DNA of 64,000 nt from Neptunicella plasticusilytica (GCF_047922965.1 NZ_CP150481.1:1860001-1924000); one strand, 5' to 3'; shown: positions 33,644 through 43,591, counted from the stretch's first letter. Made by a program: numbers and translations. Notes: generated by a model not told the origin, from the letters alone.

Positions 33644-35236
33644 GTGCAGGTTAAAGCCTATTCTTTTCATCACCCGTTAGCGTTCTGGATCGGTTGTGTA
33701 TTTATCACACTGGGCGTGTTATCCCATATTCCCATGTTTGTACATGCATCACATATGCATTACCGCATGGTGGGTATGCCAATGGATAACACCATGTTGA
33801 CCGGTATGGCCCTTATTCCGGTGGGGTTGCTGCTAGCCTGCTATGGTCTGATGCCGCGATTGGCGTTATTGCGTGAAGATAACTGCATTGCGGCTATTCA
33901 TTTTCATGTGGCAGATAACTGCCCGCTTAACTGGCAACACTGCAAACTGGTAATTGCTCTATTGGTGGCAGTGATTGTGGATGTGATGAAACCGGCTACT
34001 TTAGGTTTTGTAATGCCGGGTATGGTGGAAGAATATCAAATCAGTTCCGAATCCATCGGTACCCTGGCGCTGATTGCCCTGACCGGTACTGCACTGGGTT
34101 CGATATTGTGGGGACGACTGGCCGATATGCTGGGGCGCCGGGCGGCCATTTTGCTTTCAGCACTGATGTTTATCGGTACCGCAATTTGCGGCGCCATGCC
34201 TACCTTCACATGGAACTTAGTCATGTGTTTTTTGATGGGATTATCGGCCGGAGGATTGTTGCCGATTACTTTTACCCTTATGGCAGAAATGATCCCGGCT
34301 CGTCATCGCGGCTGGTTACTGGTTGCATTGGGTGGGCTGGGGACGTCAGCGGGGTATCTGGTGGCCTCGGGCGCGGCGGCCATGCTGGAACCTTTATTTA
34401 GCTGGCGAATTTTATGGATGCTGGGGTTGCCCACCGGCCTTATTGTGATTGCGCTTAATCGATATATTCCCGAGTCACCGCGTTTTTTGGTAAATGCCGG
34501 ATTAGGTAAAGAAGCCCGTGCAGTTTTGCAGCAATACAATGGTGAAATAGATAGCAATGATGACGCTGGTGAATCTGAGCCGGATACTGTTTCCAGCGGC
34601 TTGTATCGCACGATGATCGGTTCGTATTCTGGTATTACAACGGGTTTGTTGGGCGTTGGTGTGGCGTGGGGAGTGGTCAACTTCGGCTTTTTACTCTGGT
34701 TGCCAACCAATTTACGCGACATGGGTATGAGCGCCGAAACCACCAATGGCTTGTTAGCCGAATCCGGTTTTTTTGCTTTACCGGGGATAGTGGCGGTGAT
34801 CTGGCTTTACCATCATTGGAGTAGCGTTAAAACACTGGTGCTGTTTGTTGGTTTAACCGCCGCCAGTCTGATGTTGTATTGTGTGTTTGAGCTGGCCGGT
34901 ATGTTAACCAGTTCATTGATTATTTTTTCCACCGCCTGTTTGCTGATCAGCTCGTCCGGCGTGATTGCGATGTTAATTCCCTATGCGGCAGAAATTTATC
35001 CGGTACATTTGCGCGGCTCCGGTGCCGGCATTGTGGCGGCAAGTTCCAAGTTTGGTGGTATTCTGGGGGCCGCATTAGGGGTGATGGGGTTGTTTGCCAA
35101 TCTGGCATTATCGGCGTTAGTTATCGCTTTGCCTCTTGTGCTGTTTGGGCTGCTATTGTTAAAAAGTGGCATCGATACACGTGGACGACGGCTGGAAGAT
35201 ATTCATGCCGATTTTGTAAATAAAGCCAATCTATAA
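33644..35236 (+). CDS. MFS transporter with extra N-terminal helices
   Basis: A 530-residue inner-membrane carrier. After two extra helices and a polar stretch (residues 1-100, with His-rich HASHMHYRMVGMPMD), a 12-helix MFS core begins near residue 105. The loop motif GRLADMLGRRAAI marks the helix 2-3 turn and PESPRFLV the mid-loop, as in the sugar/aromatic-acid porter branch. The start is GTG 33644, with AGGA upstream. It lies 9 bases before the acyl-CoA dehydrogenase gene, so a shared operon suggests uptake of an organic acid feeding that enzyme. The substrate is inferred only. Confidence 0.85.
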   Translation: MQVKAYSFHHPLAFWIGCVFITLGVLSHIPMFVHASHMHYRMVGMPMDNTMLTGMALIPVGLLLACYGLMPRLALLREDNCIAAIHFHVADNCPLNWQHCKLVIALLVAVIVDVMKPATLGFVMPGMVEEYQISSESIGTLALIALTGTALGSILWGRLADMLGRRAAILLSALMFIGTAICGAMPTFTWNLVMCFLMGLSAGGLLPITFTLMAEMIPARHRGWLLVALGGLGTSAGYLVASGAAAMLEPLFSWRILWMLGLPTGLIVIALNRYIPESPRFLVNAGLGKEARAVLQQYNGEIDSNDDAGESEPDTVSSGLYRTMIGSYSGITTGLLGVGVAWGVVNFGFLLWLPTNLRDMGMSAETTNGLLAESGFFALPGIVAVIWLYHHWSSVKTLVLFVGLTAASLMLYCVFELAGMLTSSLIIFSTACLLISSSGVIAMLIPYAAEIYPVHLRGSGAGIVAASSKFGGILGAALGVMGLFANLALSALVIALPLVLFGLLLLKSGIDTRGRRLEDIHADFVNKANL

Positions 35237-35245
35237 GAGGGTGTT

Positions 35246-36430
35246 ATGGCAGGAACTGAATTAGCCTGTTGGGACGATATATTATTGCTCAATGACCAGT
35301 TATCCGAAGACGAGCGTATGGTGCGTGATATGGCGCACGACTTTTGTCAGCAACAGCTGATGCCCGGTATTTTAATGGCTAATCGGCATGAACAATTTGA
35401 TCCGGCTATTATGCGCCAGTTTGGTGAAGTAGGGCTGCTAGGTGCGACTATCGACGGTTATGGTTGTTCCGGGGTTAATTACGTGACTTACGGTTTGGTC
35501 GCACGCGAAGTCGAGCGGGTAGATAGCGGCTATCGCAGCGCCATGAGTGTACAGTCGTCACTGGTAATGCATCCGATTTACCAGTTTGGCAGCGAGGCAC
35601 AAAAACAGAAATATTTACCCAAGCTGGCCAGCGGTGAACTGATCGGCTGTTTCGGGCTAACCGAACCGGACAGTGGTTCCGATCCGGCCAGCATGAAAAC
35701 CCGCGCCAAAAAGGTCGATGGCGGTTATCGTTTAACGGGTTCGAAAATGTGGATCACTAATTCGCCGATTGCCGATGTGTTTGTGGTGTGGGCCAAAAAC
35801 GAGGCCGAAGATAACCAGATTTGTGGTTTTGTGCTGGAAAAAGGCATGCAGGGGTTGAGCGCCCCCAAAATCGAAGGCAAGTTGTCGCTACGCGCGTCGA
35901 TTACCGGCGAAATCGTGATGGATAACGTATTTGTGCCGGATGAAAATATGTTTCCTGAAGTGCGGGGTTTAAAAGGGCCGTTCAGTTGTCTGAATATGGC
36001 GCGTTATGGTATTTCCTGGGGCGCACTCGGTGCTGCTGAATTCTGCTGGTTTGCAGCCCGTCAGTACGGACTGGATCGTAAACAGTTTGGCAAACCCTTG
36101 GCCCAAACCCAGTTATTTCAAACCAAACTGGCCAATATGCAAACCGAGATCAGTCTGGGATTACAAGCTTCGTTACGTGTTGGTCGTCTGATTGATAATG
36201 GTAATTGGGATCCGGCGATGATCTCGCTGGTTAAACGCAATAACTGCGGCAAGTCACTGGATATAGCCCGCGCTGCTCGCGATATGCACGGTGGTAACGG
36301 CATTGCCGACGAGTTTCATGTGATTAGACATATGATTAATCTGGAAACCGTTAATACCTACGAAGGCACCTATGATGTCCACGGACTGATTCTGGGCAGG
36401 GCCCAAACGGGATTGCAGGCGTTTTTCTAG
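35246..36430 (+). CDS. gcdH: glutaryl-CoA dehydrogenase
   Basis: A 394-residue flavoprotein of the acyl-CoA dehydrogenase family. FAD-binding signatures are GCFGLTEPDSGSDPASMKT and KMWITNSPIADVFVVWA. The catalytic base Glu373 lies in ETVNTYEGTYDVHGLILGR, and HGGNGIADEFHVIRH is the family signature 2 region. The SLRAS and NMARYGI segments are characteristic of the glutaryl-CoA branch, which oxidises and decarboxylates glutaryl-CoA to crotonyl-CoA in lysine/tryptophan breakdown. It is coupled to the MFS gene (9-base gap). Confidence 0.9.
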   Translation: MAGTELACWDDILLLNDQLSEDERMVRDMAHDFCQQQLMPGILMANRHEQFDPAIMRQFGEVGLLGATIDGYGCSGVNYVTYGLVAREVERVDSGYRSAMSVQSSLVMHPIYQFGSEAQKQKYLPKLASGELIGCFGLTEPDSGSDPASMKTRAKKVDGGYRLTGSKMWITNSPIADVFVVWAKNEAEDNQICGFVLEKGMQGLSAPKIEGKLSLRASITGEIVMDNVFVPDENMFPEVRGLKGPFSCLNMARYGISWGALGAAEFCWFAARQYGLDRKQFGKPLAQTQLFQTKLANMQTEISLGLQASLRVGRLIDNGNWDPAMISLVKRNNCGKSLDIARAARDMHGGNGIADEFHVIRHMINLETVNTYEGTYDVHGLILGRAQTGLQAFF

Positions 36431-36433
36431 AGC

Positions 36434-37045
36434 TTAGTTGCAGTGGTATTTGAGGCGTTGATAAGCCTGATGCAGTTTCTGCGTGTACTCCGTTTCGCCA
36501 CCTTTATCCGGATGGTGTTGATGCAGCAAACGGCGATATTGTTGCTTTAATTCTGCAGGGGAATGGTGCTCATGTATTTCAAGTATTTTTCGGGCTTTAT
36601 CTATATTAAAACTATCGTCTATATTGTTTACCGGTAATCCCCCCAGCTTTTTCCAGAAACTGTCTAGCAGGTTTTCCACTTGTTGCTGATCGGTAGCCGT
36701 GAAGTTATTCCAGTCCAGATAGTACTCACGCAATGTATCCTGTTGTTGTAATCCGGCTTGACCCGCAGTCCAGCGATGCATTCTAATATTTGAATAATGT
36801 ATTTCGAGATTTGACCAATGACTCGCCAGCCACTGCTCACGTATTTCATATAACGCGTTAAATAACAAAAAGTGAGTTTGAAACGTCATTAATGGATCCG
36901 ACATCAGATTGTCGCTATAAAATGCGTAGGGCGGCTTTTTGAGTATTTGGAGCAAATCATATTCAGATATGCCGTCAGAATATTGTGGCAATATATCAAT
37001 TAGATAATGCTGAAGCTGTTGGCGGTGATCTTGTATATTTTTCAC
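36434..37045 (-). CDS. DnaJ-related protein with C-terminal J domain
   Basis: A 203-residue cytoplasmic protein. The N-terminal about 130 residues match the DnaJ-related type (LIDILPQYSDGISEYDLLQILKK..., then FLLFNALYEIREQW). The C-terminus is a J domain with HPD motif (LLHQHHPDKGGETEYTQKLHQAYQRLK). It would stimulate the ATPase of DnaK-type chaperones. Convergent with gcdH (stop codons 3 bases apart) and followed upstream by the Lrp gene on the same strand. Confidence 0.88.
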   Translation of the reverse strand: MKNIQDHRQQLQHYLIDILPQYSDGISEYDLLQILKKPPYAFYSDNLMSDPLMTFQTHFLLFNALYEIREQWLASHWSNLEIHYSNIRMHRWTAGQAGLQQQDTLREYYLDWNNFTATDQQQVENLLDSFWKKLGGLPVNNIDDSFNIDKARKILEIHEHHSPAELKQQYRRLLHQHHPDKGGETEYTQKLHQAYQRLKYHCN

Positions 37046-37078
37046 ATCAGCAAGTCTCGAGTATTTTTATATTTATCG

Positions 37079-37531
37079 TTATATGGGAATAGTTAATCCG
37101 ACTTTTACATTCTCCATCGCCACCGTTGAACGAAATTTTTGAATGTTGCTATCGCCATGAAATAATCTGTGGGTCAGTTTTTCATATTCCAGCATGTTTT
37201 TACAGGTGATAATTACAATAAAATCGGCGTCGCCGGTTACATAGTAACATTGCTGCACATGGTGGTTATCAAGCATTCTACGTTTGAAATTATGGATAAT
37301 ATCTGCCGAACCCTGTTTGATGGTCACTTCAACAATAATGGTGACATAGCTATCAAACTCTACAGGGTTTAGTACCGCAATGTCTCTGGCAATGACGCTT
37401 GACTGGCGCAACTTTTTTAGTCGACGCTGACAAGCGGTGGCAGACAAGCCCACTTTTAATCCCAACTGCTCAGATGAAATACGGTTATCTTGCTGGAGTT
37501 GTTTGAGTATTTTTTTATCCAGAATATCCAT
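37079..37531 (-). CDS. Lrp/AsnC-family transcriptional regulator
   Basis: A 150-residue regulator. An N-terminal helix-turn-helix (DNRISSEQLGLKVGLSATACQRRLKKL) is followed by a RAM ligand-binding domain (VTIIVEVTIKQ... CYYVTGDADFIVIITCKNMLEYEKL). Typical length. Such proteins respond to amino acids or related metabolites. It is divergent from the GST gene (155-base shared region), so that gene is a possible target. The ligand is unknown. Confidence 0.92.
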   Translation of the reverse strand: MDILDKKILKQLQQDNRISSEQLGLKVGLSATACQRRLKKLRQSSVIARDIAVLNPVEFDSYVTIIVEVTIKQGSADIIHNFKRRMLDNHHVQQCYYVTGDADFIVIITCKNMLEYEKLTHRLFHGDSNIQKFRSTVAMENVKVGLTIPI

Positions 37532-37685
37532 AGTAATAAATCCTGCAAATTCTTTAATAAAATGCAGTTTAACACACTTGTAAAGATGCTTATTGCAGCG
37601 TTTTGTTGCGCTAACTCGCCTACAATAGCGTTACTCAATCGACTGAATATCTCCTGTCTAAAAGCGGGTAACAAGAGGATGTGAT

Positions 37686-38348
37686 ATGACGAGAACCTTA
37701 TATTCGGGTAATCGCAATGCTTCAAGTTGGGCGTTCCGTGCCTGGTTGGCATTACGTGAACAAAATATCGACTTTAAAGAAATTATCGTGGACATAAGAC
37801 GCCCGCAACGCTGGAAAAATCTGGCCGATATAGGGTCGTTTTCACCGCCTGCTGCGGTTCCGGTGCTGGTTGATGGGGAGAGTGTTATTTACGATTCGTC
37901 TGCCATTATGGAATATGCCAATGAATTGGGCGATGGCTCGCTGTTACCCAAAGATCTAAAACTACGGGCCCAGACCCGATCGCTAGTGGCCTGGCAACAT
38001 TCAACCTTTGGCAAGGTGTGTGGCTGTTTATCGTTCGAGAGTGCGTTTTACAAACAAAAGAAACAGCCGACAATTAGTGAAGTCAATCAGGCTGCCTGGG
38101 TTTATTCTCTTTGGGAAGAATGCTTAATCAAACATGGCGGGCCTTATCTGGTTGGCGACCTGTCGTTGGCAGATATTGCTTTTGTGCCTTCGGTTTTGCG
38201 TTTACAAGCACATTGCCCGGTATCTGCCAAATTTCCGCTGACCAAAGCCTGGATGCAGCGTCTGATTGAACGGCCTCATGTACAAGAATGGTTAACCGAT
38301 GCTTATGCATTAGAACCTATATATTGTGAGGGTTATTACAGCAGTTAA
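37686..38348 (+). CDS. glutathione S-transferase family protein
   Basis: A 220-residue cytoplasmic protein with an N-terminal thioredoxin-like domain (RTLYSGNRNASSWAFRAWLAL; the NxSSW segment supplies the likely catalytic Ser). The cis-Pro and glutathione-binding motif AAVPVLVDGESVIYDSSAIMEYA follows, then a C-terminal helical domain. Family members conjugate or isomerise glutathione adducts. It is divergent from the Lrp gene and ends in a clear terminator. Confidence 0.9.
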   Translation: MTRTLYSGNRNASSWAFRAWLALREQNIDFKEIIVDIRRPQRWKNLADIGSFSPPAAVPVLVDGESVIYDSSAIMEYANELGDGSLLPKDLKLRAQTRSLVAWQHSTFGKVCGCLSFESAFYKQKKQPTISEVNQAAWVYSLWEECLIKHGGPYLVGDLSLADIAFVPSVLRLQAHCPVSAKFPLTKAWMQRLIERPHVQEWLTDAYALEPIYCEGYYSS

Positions 38349-38376
38349 AGATACTTTTTTGTATTTAATATGAATT

Positions 38377-38403
38377 AACCGCCTGTTAGCAGGCGGTTTT
38401 ATC
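38377..38403 (+). terminator. terminator after the GST gene
   Basis: AACCGCCTG, TTAG and CAGGCGGTT give a 9-bp stem followed by TTTATC, between the convergent GST and transaldolase genes. Confidence 0.8.
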
Positions 38404-38411
38404 GAAGGTTG

Positions 38412-39362
38412 TCACAAACCTTCAGTCAGCAGTTTTTCCAGCTTCAGCTGGTCTGCGCCAAATTGACGTATCCCTTCAGCCAGTTTCTCGGTTGCCATCT
38501 GATCCTGATTCATCTGCCAGCGGAAAGCCTGCTCGGTTAATACCTCGTCCATGCTGGGCAAACTGTCCCCGGCTTGCAAATGCCGGGTTAATGGCTGCTG
38601 ATTGTCGGCCAGATCATTGAGTAACACCGGGCTGATAGTCAGGCGATCACAGCCCGCCAGCCACTGGATTTGCTGAATATTTCTGAAACTGGCACCCATC
38701 ACTATGGTGTCGTAGCGATTCTGCTTGAAGTACTGATATATCTGACGTACAGAGATAACACCCGGATCCTTTTCTCCGGTGTAATCCTGCTCGGGGTTGA
38801 TCTTTTTATACCAGTCCAGAATACGGCCAACAAAAGGAGAAATCAGATATATACCGGCTTCGGCGCAGGCGCGGGTCTGGGCAAATCCAAAAATCAGCGT
38901 CAGATTACATTTGACCCCTTGTTGCTCCAGTACCCGGGCGGCATCAATACCTTCCCAGGTGGCAGCTATCTTTATCAGGATCCGTGAGGTATCGGCTCCC
39001 GTCTGTTGATACAATGATAATAACTGATGGGCTTTATCAATAGTGGCCTTAGTGTCGAAAGACAGGCGGGCGTCCACTTCGGTGGACACCAGTCCGGGCA
39101 CTTCATCCAGTAATTGACAACCTATCATGACGGCTAATTTGTCTGCCGCCAAGGTCACCACTTCCTGCCCTTGCTGATGAGTCTTGGCCCACTGTAACGC
39201 TTCGTCGGTTAAATGCTGATACTGAATTTGCTCTATGGCTTTTAGCACCAGCGAAGGATTGGTCGTGGCGTCTTGTGGTTGATATTGTTTGATAGCCGCA
39301 AAGTCACCAGTGTCGGCGACCACGGTGGTCATGGATTTAAGTTGTTCTAGCTGGTTTGGCAT
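38412..39362 (-). CDS. tal: transaldolase
   Basis: A 316-residue pentose-phosphate enzyme that transfers dihydroxyacetone between sugar phosphates. The Schiff-base Lys131 lies in RILIKIAATWEG, with TTNPSLVLKA near the front and NLTLIFGFAQ in the middle. The length equals E. coli TalB (317). It is divergent from araB (266-base spacer) and would process pentose phosphate formed from arabinose, so it reads as part of the ara locus. Confidence 0.96.
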   Translation of the reverse strand: MPNQLEQLKSMTTVVADTGDFAAIKQYQPQDATTNPSLVLKAIEQIQYQHLTDEALQWAKTHQQGQEVVTLAADKLAVMIGCQLLDEVPGLVSTEVDARLSFDTKATIDKAHQLLSLYQQTGADTSRILIKIAATWEGIDAARVLEQQGVKCNLTLIFGFAQTRACAEAGIYLISPFVGRILDWYKKINPEQDYTGEKDPGVISVRQIYQYFKQNRYDTIVMGASFRNIQQIQWLAGCDRLTISPVLLNDLADNQQPLTRHLQAGDSLPSMDEVLTEQAFRWQMNQDQMATEKLAEGIRQFGADQLKLEKLLTEGL

Positions 39363-39564
39363 TGTTTCTCTCTTTTATAATATAAAATTAACACACTAAG
39401 TCTTTTAGTCAGTTTCAACAGCAATCAACCATCAATCCGGAAAATTTCAGATATTGGCAGTTATTCAATCAAATAAAGGGGTTGAGCATGCTTGTTGTTG
39501 ATCTTTACGGATGCAGGTCAGGTTAAAGAATATTGCTGGAAATTCTTTACAATTGCTTAATATT

Positions 39565-39577
39565 GATATTATCATAC
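39565..39577. promoter_or_regulatory. candidate ara operator upstream of araB / tal
   Basis: GATATTATCATAC lies 51 bases before the araB start in the tal-araB divergent spacer. TATTATCATAC occurs again at 56541-56551 in the central divergent region of the locus, and looser versions at 44387-44396 (reverse) and 63183-63192. The regulator is not in the window; this is pattern matching by eye. Confidence 0.35.
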
Positions 39578-39628
39578 AAATAAGTTTTGAGAATACTTAT
39601 CGCTAAGTAAAAATTTAAAAGGTTTTGT

Positions 39629-41296
39629 ATGTCGCGTTATGCACTCGGTCTCGACTATGGTTCCGATTCTGTCAGAGCATTACTGGTTGATACCGACACC
39701 GGCCAGGAAGTTGCCAGTCATCTGGAATTGTATCCGAGATGGACGAAGGGCTTGTATTGCCAACCTGACAAGGATCAGTTCAGACAACATCCGCAGGATT
39801 ATCTGGATAGTTTGCAGCAGGTATTGACCGGACTCTGGCAAAAAGTGCCAGCAAATTGTGCAGACAAAGTCGTTGGTATCAGTATTGATACCACAGGTTC
39901 AACGCCGGTTGCGGTGAACAAACAGGGCACGCCTTTAGCATTAACGCCAGAGTTTATTGATAATCCCAATGCAATGTTTGTGCTGTGGAAAGATCATACC
40001 GCGATTAAAGAAGCGGCTGAAATTACTGCCGCCGCCAATGCGTCGTCGATTAACTATTTAAAACATATGGGCGGTATATATTCCTCTGAATGGTACTGGG
40101 CCAAGGCGTTACATGTGCTAAGACAAGACTCACAAGTCGCACAAGCAGCGTATTCGTGGGTGGAGCATTGTGACTGGCTTACTGCCGAACTGTCTGGTAC
40201 CACACACCCTGATAACTTTGTTATGGGACGCTGCGCCGCCGGTCATAAACAGATGTGGAATGCCGAATGGGACGGTTTTCCGCCCAACGATTTTTTTACC
40301 GGTATCGATCCGCTGCTGGATGGATTAGTCAATACACTGAATGCCGATACTCGGCCTTCGGATCAGGTTGCTGGCTGGCTAACGGCTGAATGGGCAGAAC
40401 GCCTTGGTTTACCGGTTGGTACACCGGTGGGTTATGGCGCTTTTGACTGTCATATGGGGGCGGTGGCGGCCAGTGTCAAACCCGGCGTATTAACCAAGGT
40501 AATGGGGACCTCTACCTGCGATATTACCGTGACCTCCAAACAGCAGCTTGGTGAGCGTTGTGTGAAAGGAATTTGCGGACAGGTGGATGGTTCGGTACTA
40601 CCCGGCATGATTGGACTAGAAGCAGGACAATCGGCATTTGGTGATCTGTACGCCTGGTTTAAAAACCTGTTGATGTGGCCGGTTCAACATATTTTACCTG
40701 CGATTGAGTCTGTTGATCCGTCAACCGCTAATTATTTGGTCGAACAAATTGAACAATCAATTCTGGCTGAGCTATCCCGAGCCGCTGAAGTCTTACCGGT
40801 AGGTGGCAGTAAAATTACCGCATTGGACTGGGTAAACGGGCGGCGTACTCCAGATGCCGACCAGTCAGTCAGTATGGCCATCAATGGTTTGAAAATGGGC
40901 AGCGAAGCGCCGCATATTTTTCGGGCACTAGTAGAGGCGACCGCCTTTGGATCAAGAGCCATTACCGAACGTTTTCGAGATGAAGGCGTGCCGGTTGAGT
41001 CGGTGGTGGTGATTGGCGGCATTTCGAAAAAATCCGATTTTGTTATGCAAACCTGTGCCGATGTGTGGAATTGCCCCATTGACGTGCTGGAAAGCGAGCA
41101 AAGTTGCGCCTTGGGCGCAGCCATTTTTGCGGCTGTTGTTGGTGGTGCACATGCCACTGTGGCCGATGCACAAAAAGTGATGGCATCGCCGGTACATAAA
41201 ACTTATTTACCCAATCCGGATCATGCCAGGCTATATGATAGCTTGTATAAGCGTTACCTATCCTTGGGAGATTATGTCAACGGAGGTGCCGTATGA
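39629..41296 (+). CDS. araB: L-ribulokinase
   Basis: A 555-residue FGGY-family kinase that phosphorylates L-ribulose (second step of L-arabinose catabolism). The N-terminal phosphate loop is GLDYGSDSVRALLVDTDTG; the ISIDTTGSTPVAVN, GYGAFDCHMGAVAA and MGTSTCDITV segments are ribulokinase-specific. The C-terminal VIGGISKKSDFVMQ and EQSCALGAAIFAA belong to the ATP site. E. coli AraB is 566 residues. It is the first gene of the araBDA operon; its stop overlaps the araD start (ATGA). Confidence 0.96.
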   Translation: MSRYALGLDYGSDSVRALLVDTDTGQEVASHLELYPRWTKGLYCQPDKDQFRQHPQDYLDSLQQVLTGLWQKVPANCADKVVGISIDTTGSTPVAVNKQGTPLALTPEFIDNPNAMFVLWKDHTAIKEAAEITAAANASSINYLKHMGGIYSSEWYWAKALHVLRQDSQVAQAAYSWVEHCDWLTAELSGTTHPDNFVMGRCAAGHKQMWNAEWDGFPPNDFFTGIDPLLDGLVNTLNADTRPSDQVAGWLTAEWAERLGLPVGTPVGYGAFDCHMGAVAASVKPGVLTKVMGTSTCDITVTSKQQLGERCVKGICGQVDGSVLPGMIGLEAGQSAFGDLYAWFKNLLMWPVQHILPAIESVDPSTANYLVEQIEQSILAELSRAAEVLPVGGSKITALDWVNGRRTPDADQSVSMAINGLKMGSEAPHIFRALVEATAFGSRAITERFRDEGVPVESVVVIGGISKKSDFVMQTCADVWNCPIDVLESEQSCALGAAIFAAVVGGAHATVADAQKVMASPVHKTYLPNPDHARLYDSLYKRYLSLGDYVNGGAV

Positions 41297-41985
41297 GTTA
41301 CAAAGAATTAAAACGTCAGGTGTATGAAGCCAATATGGAGCTGGAACATCGCAATCTGGTGACTTATACCTTTGGTAATGTCTCTCAGGTTGACCGTCAG
41401 CAAGGTGTTGTGGCCATTAAACCCAGTGGCGTGCCTTATGCAGATTTAAAAGCCGATGATATCGTGATTGTTGATATGAACAACAACATTGTAGAAGGGC
41501 GCTTTAATCCTTCATCGGATACCAAAACCCATACATATCTATATCGTGAATGGGGCGACATTGGTGGTATTACTCATACCCACTCAACCTATGCCACTGC
41601 GTGGGCACAGGCACAACAACCGATCCCTTGTTACGGTACCACCCATGCCGATTATGTTTACGGTGAAATTCCCTGCGCAGCAGTGATGAGTGACGAACGT
41701 ATCGCTAAAGATTACGAAGATGAAACCGGCGCACAGATTGTCGAATGCTTTGGTGAGCGCTCTCCGGCTGAGTCACCGATGATTATTGTCGCCGGACATG
41801 CGCCGTTTACCTGGGGCCAAGATGCGGCCAAGTCGGTTTATCACGCTGTGTTGCTCGAGGAAATCGCCAAAATGGCTTATTTGACACGAACCTTGTCACC
41901 CTCTGTTGCGCCATTAAAACAGGGCCTGGTCGACAAGCACTATCTGCGTAAACATGGCAAAAATGCCTACTATGGTCAGAAGTGA
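41293..41985 (+). CDS. araD: L-ribulose-5-phosphate 4-epimerase
   Basis: A 230-residue class II-aldolase-fold enzyme making D-xylulose 5-phosphate from L-ribulose 5-phosphate. The phosphate-binding GNVSQVD and KPSGVPY motifs, the zinc histidines in GGITHTHSTYATAWAQ, and AGHAPFTWG are all present. Length matches E. coli (231). It overlaps araB by 4 bases and is followed by araA after 93 bases. Confidence 0.96.
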   Translation: MSYKELKRQVYEANMELEHRNLVTYTFGNVSQVDRQQGVVAIKPSGVPYADLKADDIVIVDMNNNIVEGRFNPSSDTKTHTYLYREWGDIGGITHTHSTYATAWAQAQQPIPCYGTTHADYVYGEIPCAAVMSDERIAKDYEDETGAQIVECFGERSPAESPMIIVAGHAPFTWGQDAAKSVYHAVLLEEIAKMAYLTRTLSPSVAPLKQGLVDKHYLRKHGKNAYYGQK

Positions 41986-42078
41986 TTTTGCTTATGAAAA
42001 GCACAGAATTGATTCAGTTAGAAATTGCAACGGCTATAAATATTGTCGCCGCTACTATCAAAAGTTTAAGAGGAATTT

Positions 42079-43584
42079 ATGAATAAAGTCGCCAATAAAG
42101 AAGTTTGGTTTGTTACCGGCTCGCAAGATCTTTACGGACCCAAAGTACTGGCTACTGTTGCTGAGGACAGCAAGGCGATTGTTGCCGGTTTTAATCAATC
42201 AGGTCAGTTTCCGGTCGATATCCTGTGTAAACCTACTGTCAAAAGCCCGCAAGAAATTCATCGCGTTTGCCAGCAAGCTAACGCGGATGAAAATTGCGTG
42301 GGACTTATTCTGTGGATGCACACGTTTTCGCCGGCCAAAATGTGGATTGCCGGGTTAAACGAATTGCGCAAACCTTTTATGCATCTGCATACGCAGTTCA
42401 ATGCAAAATTACCCTGGTCAGAGATCAACATGAATTACATGAACACCCACCAGAGTGCTCATGGTTGCCGAGAATTCGGTTTTATCGGCACCCGTATGCG
42501 TATCGAGCGTAAAGTGGTGGTGGGTCACTGGCAGAATCCTGACGTGCAAAGCCAGATTGATGACTGGTGCCGGGCGGCATTAGGCTGGGCCGAGAGTCAA
42601 ACGCTTAAAGTCGCGCGCTTTGGTGACAATATGCGTCAGGTCGCAGTGACCGAAGGTGACAAGGTGGCGGCGCAGATCCAGTTTGGTTACGAAGTACACG
42701 GTTTTGGTGTCGGTGCGTTAGCCGAAGTGGTTAATCAGGTATCGGATGCCGATGTGAACGCACAGTTGGACTTGTATACCCAGGATTATGTGGTTTCCGA
42801 TGAAACGCTTAAAGACAGTGTACTGCGCCAGATGCTGGTGAATGAAGCCAGGCTGGAACTGGGCATGCGCCAGTTTTTAGAGCAAGGTAATTTTAAGGCC
42901 TTTACCAACTGTTTTGAAGACTTATACGGTCTGACCGGTTTACCGGGGTTAGCTACCCAGCGGTTAATGTCACAAGGTTATGGTTATGGCGGTGAAGGTG
43001 ACTGGAAAACCTCGGCCATGCTAAGGATTATGAAGGTGATGGGGCAGGGCCGTAAGGGCGGCAGTTCCTTTATGGAAGATTACACTTATAACTTCCAGGA
43101 AGGTGCCGATCAGGTACTTGGCGCGCATATGCTGGAAATTTGTCCATCGATTGCGGCTAAAAAGCCGAGTCTGGAAGTGCATCGGCATACTATCGGGGTT
43201 AAATGCGATGTGGCGCGTTTGCTGTTTACTGCAGCACCGGGACCGGCCATTAATGTATCGCCCATTGATATGGGTAACCGTTTCCGGATTTTGATCGCGG
43301 AAGTGGATACGGTCGCACCGCCTGCTGATTTGCCGCATTTACCTGTGGCTTCTGCGTTATGGGAGCCTAAACCTAATCTGGCGACCTCCGCAGCGGCCTG
43401 GATCCACGCCGGTGGTGCACACCACAACGTATATAGTCAGGCTGTGACAACCGAAATGGTGATGGACTTTGCCGAAATGGCCGGTGTTGAAACCGTCGTT
43501 ATTGATGAGAATACCAATATCCGTACATTCAAAAATGAATTACGCCAAAACGCGGCTTATTATCATCTAAGCCGGGGACTTTAA
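42079..43584 (+). CDS. araA: L-arabinose isomerase
   Basis: A 501-residue enzyme converting L-arabinose to L-ribulose, the first catabolic step. Family signatures are WFVTGSQDLYG, LWMHTFSPAKMWIAGL, KVVGHWQNP-like VVVGHWQNPDVQ, MEDYTYNF (catalytic Glu/Asp region) and HHNVYSQAV near the end. Length equals E. coli AraA (500). The order araB-araD-araA differs from the E. coli araBAD. AAGAGG precedes the ATG, and a strong hairpin follows at 43592-43617. Confidence 0.97.
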   Translation: MNKVANKEVWFVTGSQDLYGPKVLATVAEDSKAIVAGFNQSGQFPVDILCKPTVKSPQEIHRVCQQANADENCVGLILWMHTFSPAKMWIAGLNELRKPFMHLHTQFNAKLPWSEINMNYMNTHQSAHGCREFGFIGTRMRIERKVVVGHWQNPDVQSQIDDWCRAALGWAESQTLKVARFGDNMRQVAVTEGDKVAAQIQFGYEVHGFGVGALAEVVNQVSDADVNAQLDLYTQDYVVSDETLKDSVLRQMLVNEARLELGMRQFLEQGNFKAFTNCFEDLYGLTGLPGLATQRLMSQGYGYGGEGDWKTSAMLRIMKVMGQGRKGGSSFMEDYTYNFQEGADQVLGAHMLEICPSIAAKKPSLEVHRHTIGVKCDVARLLFTAAPGPAINVSPIDMGNRFRILIAEVDTVAPPADLPHLPVASALWEPKPNLATSAAAWIHAGGAHHNVYSQAVTTEMVMDFAEMAGVETVVIDENTNIRTFKNELRQNAAYYHLSRGL

Positions 43585-43591
43585 TGTCTTG

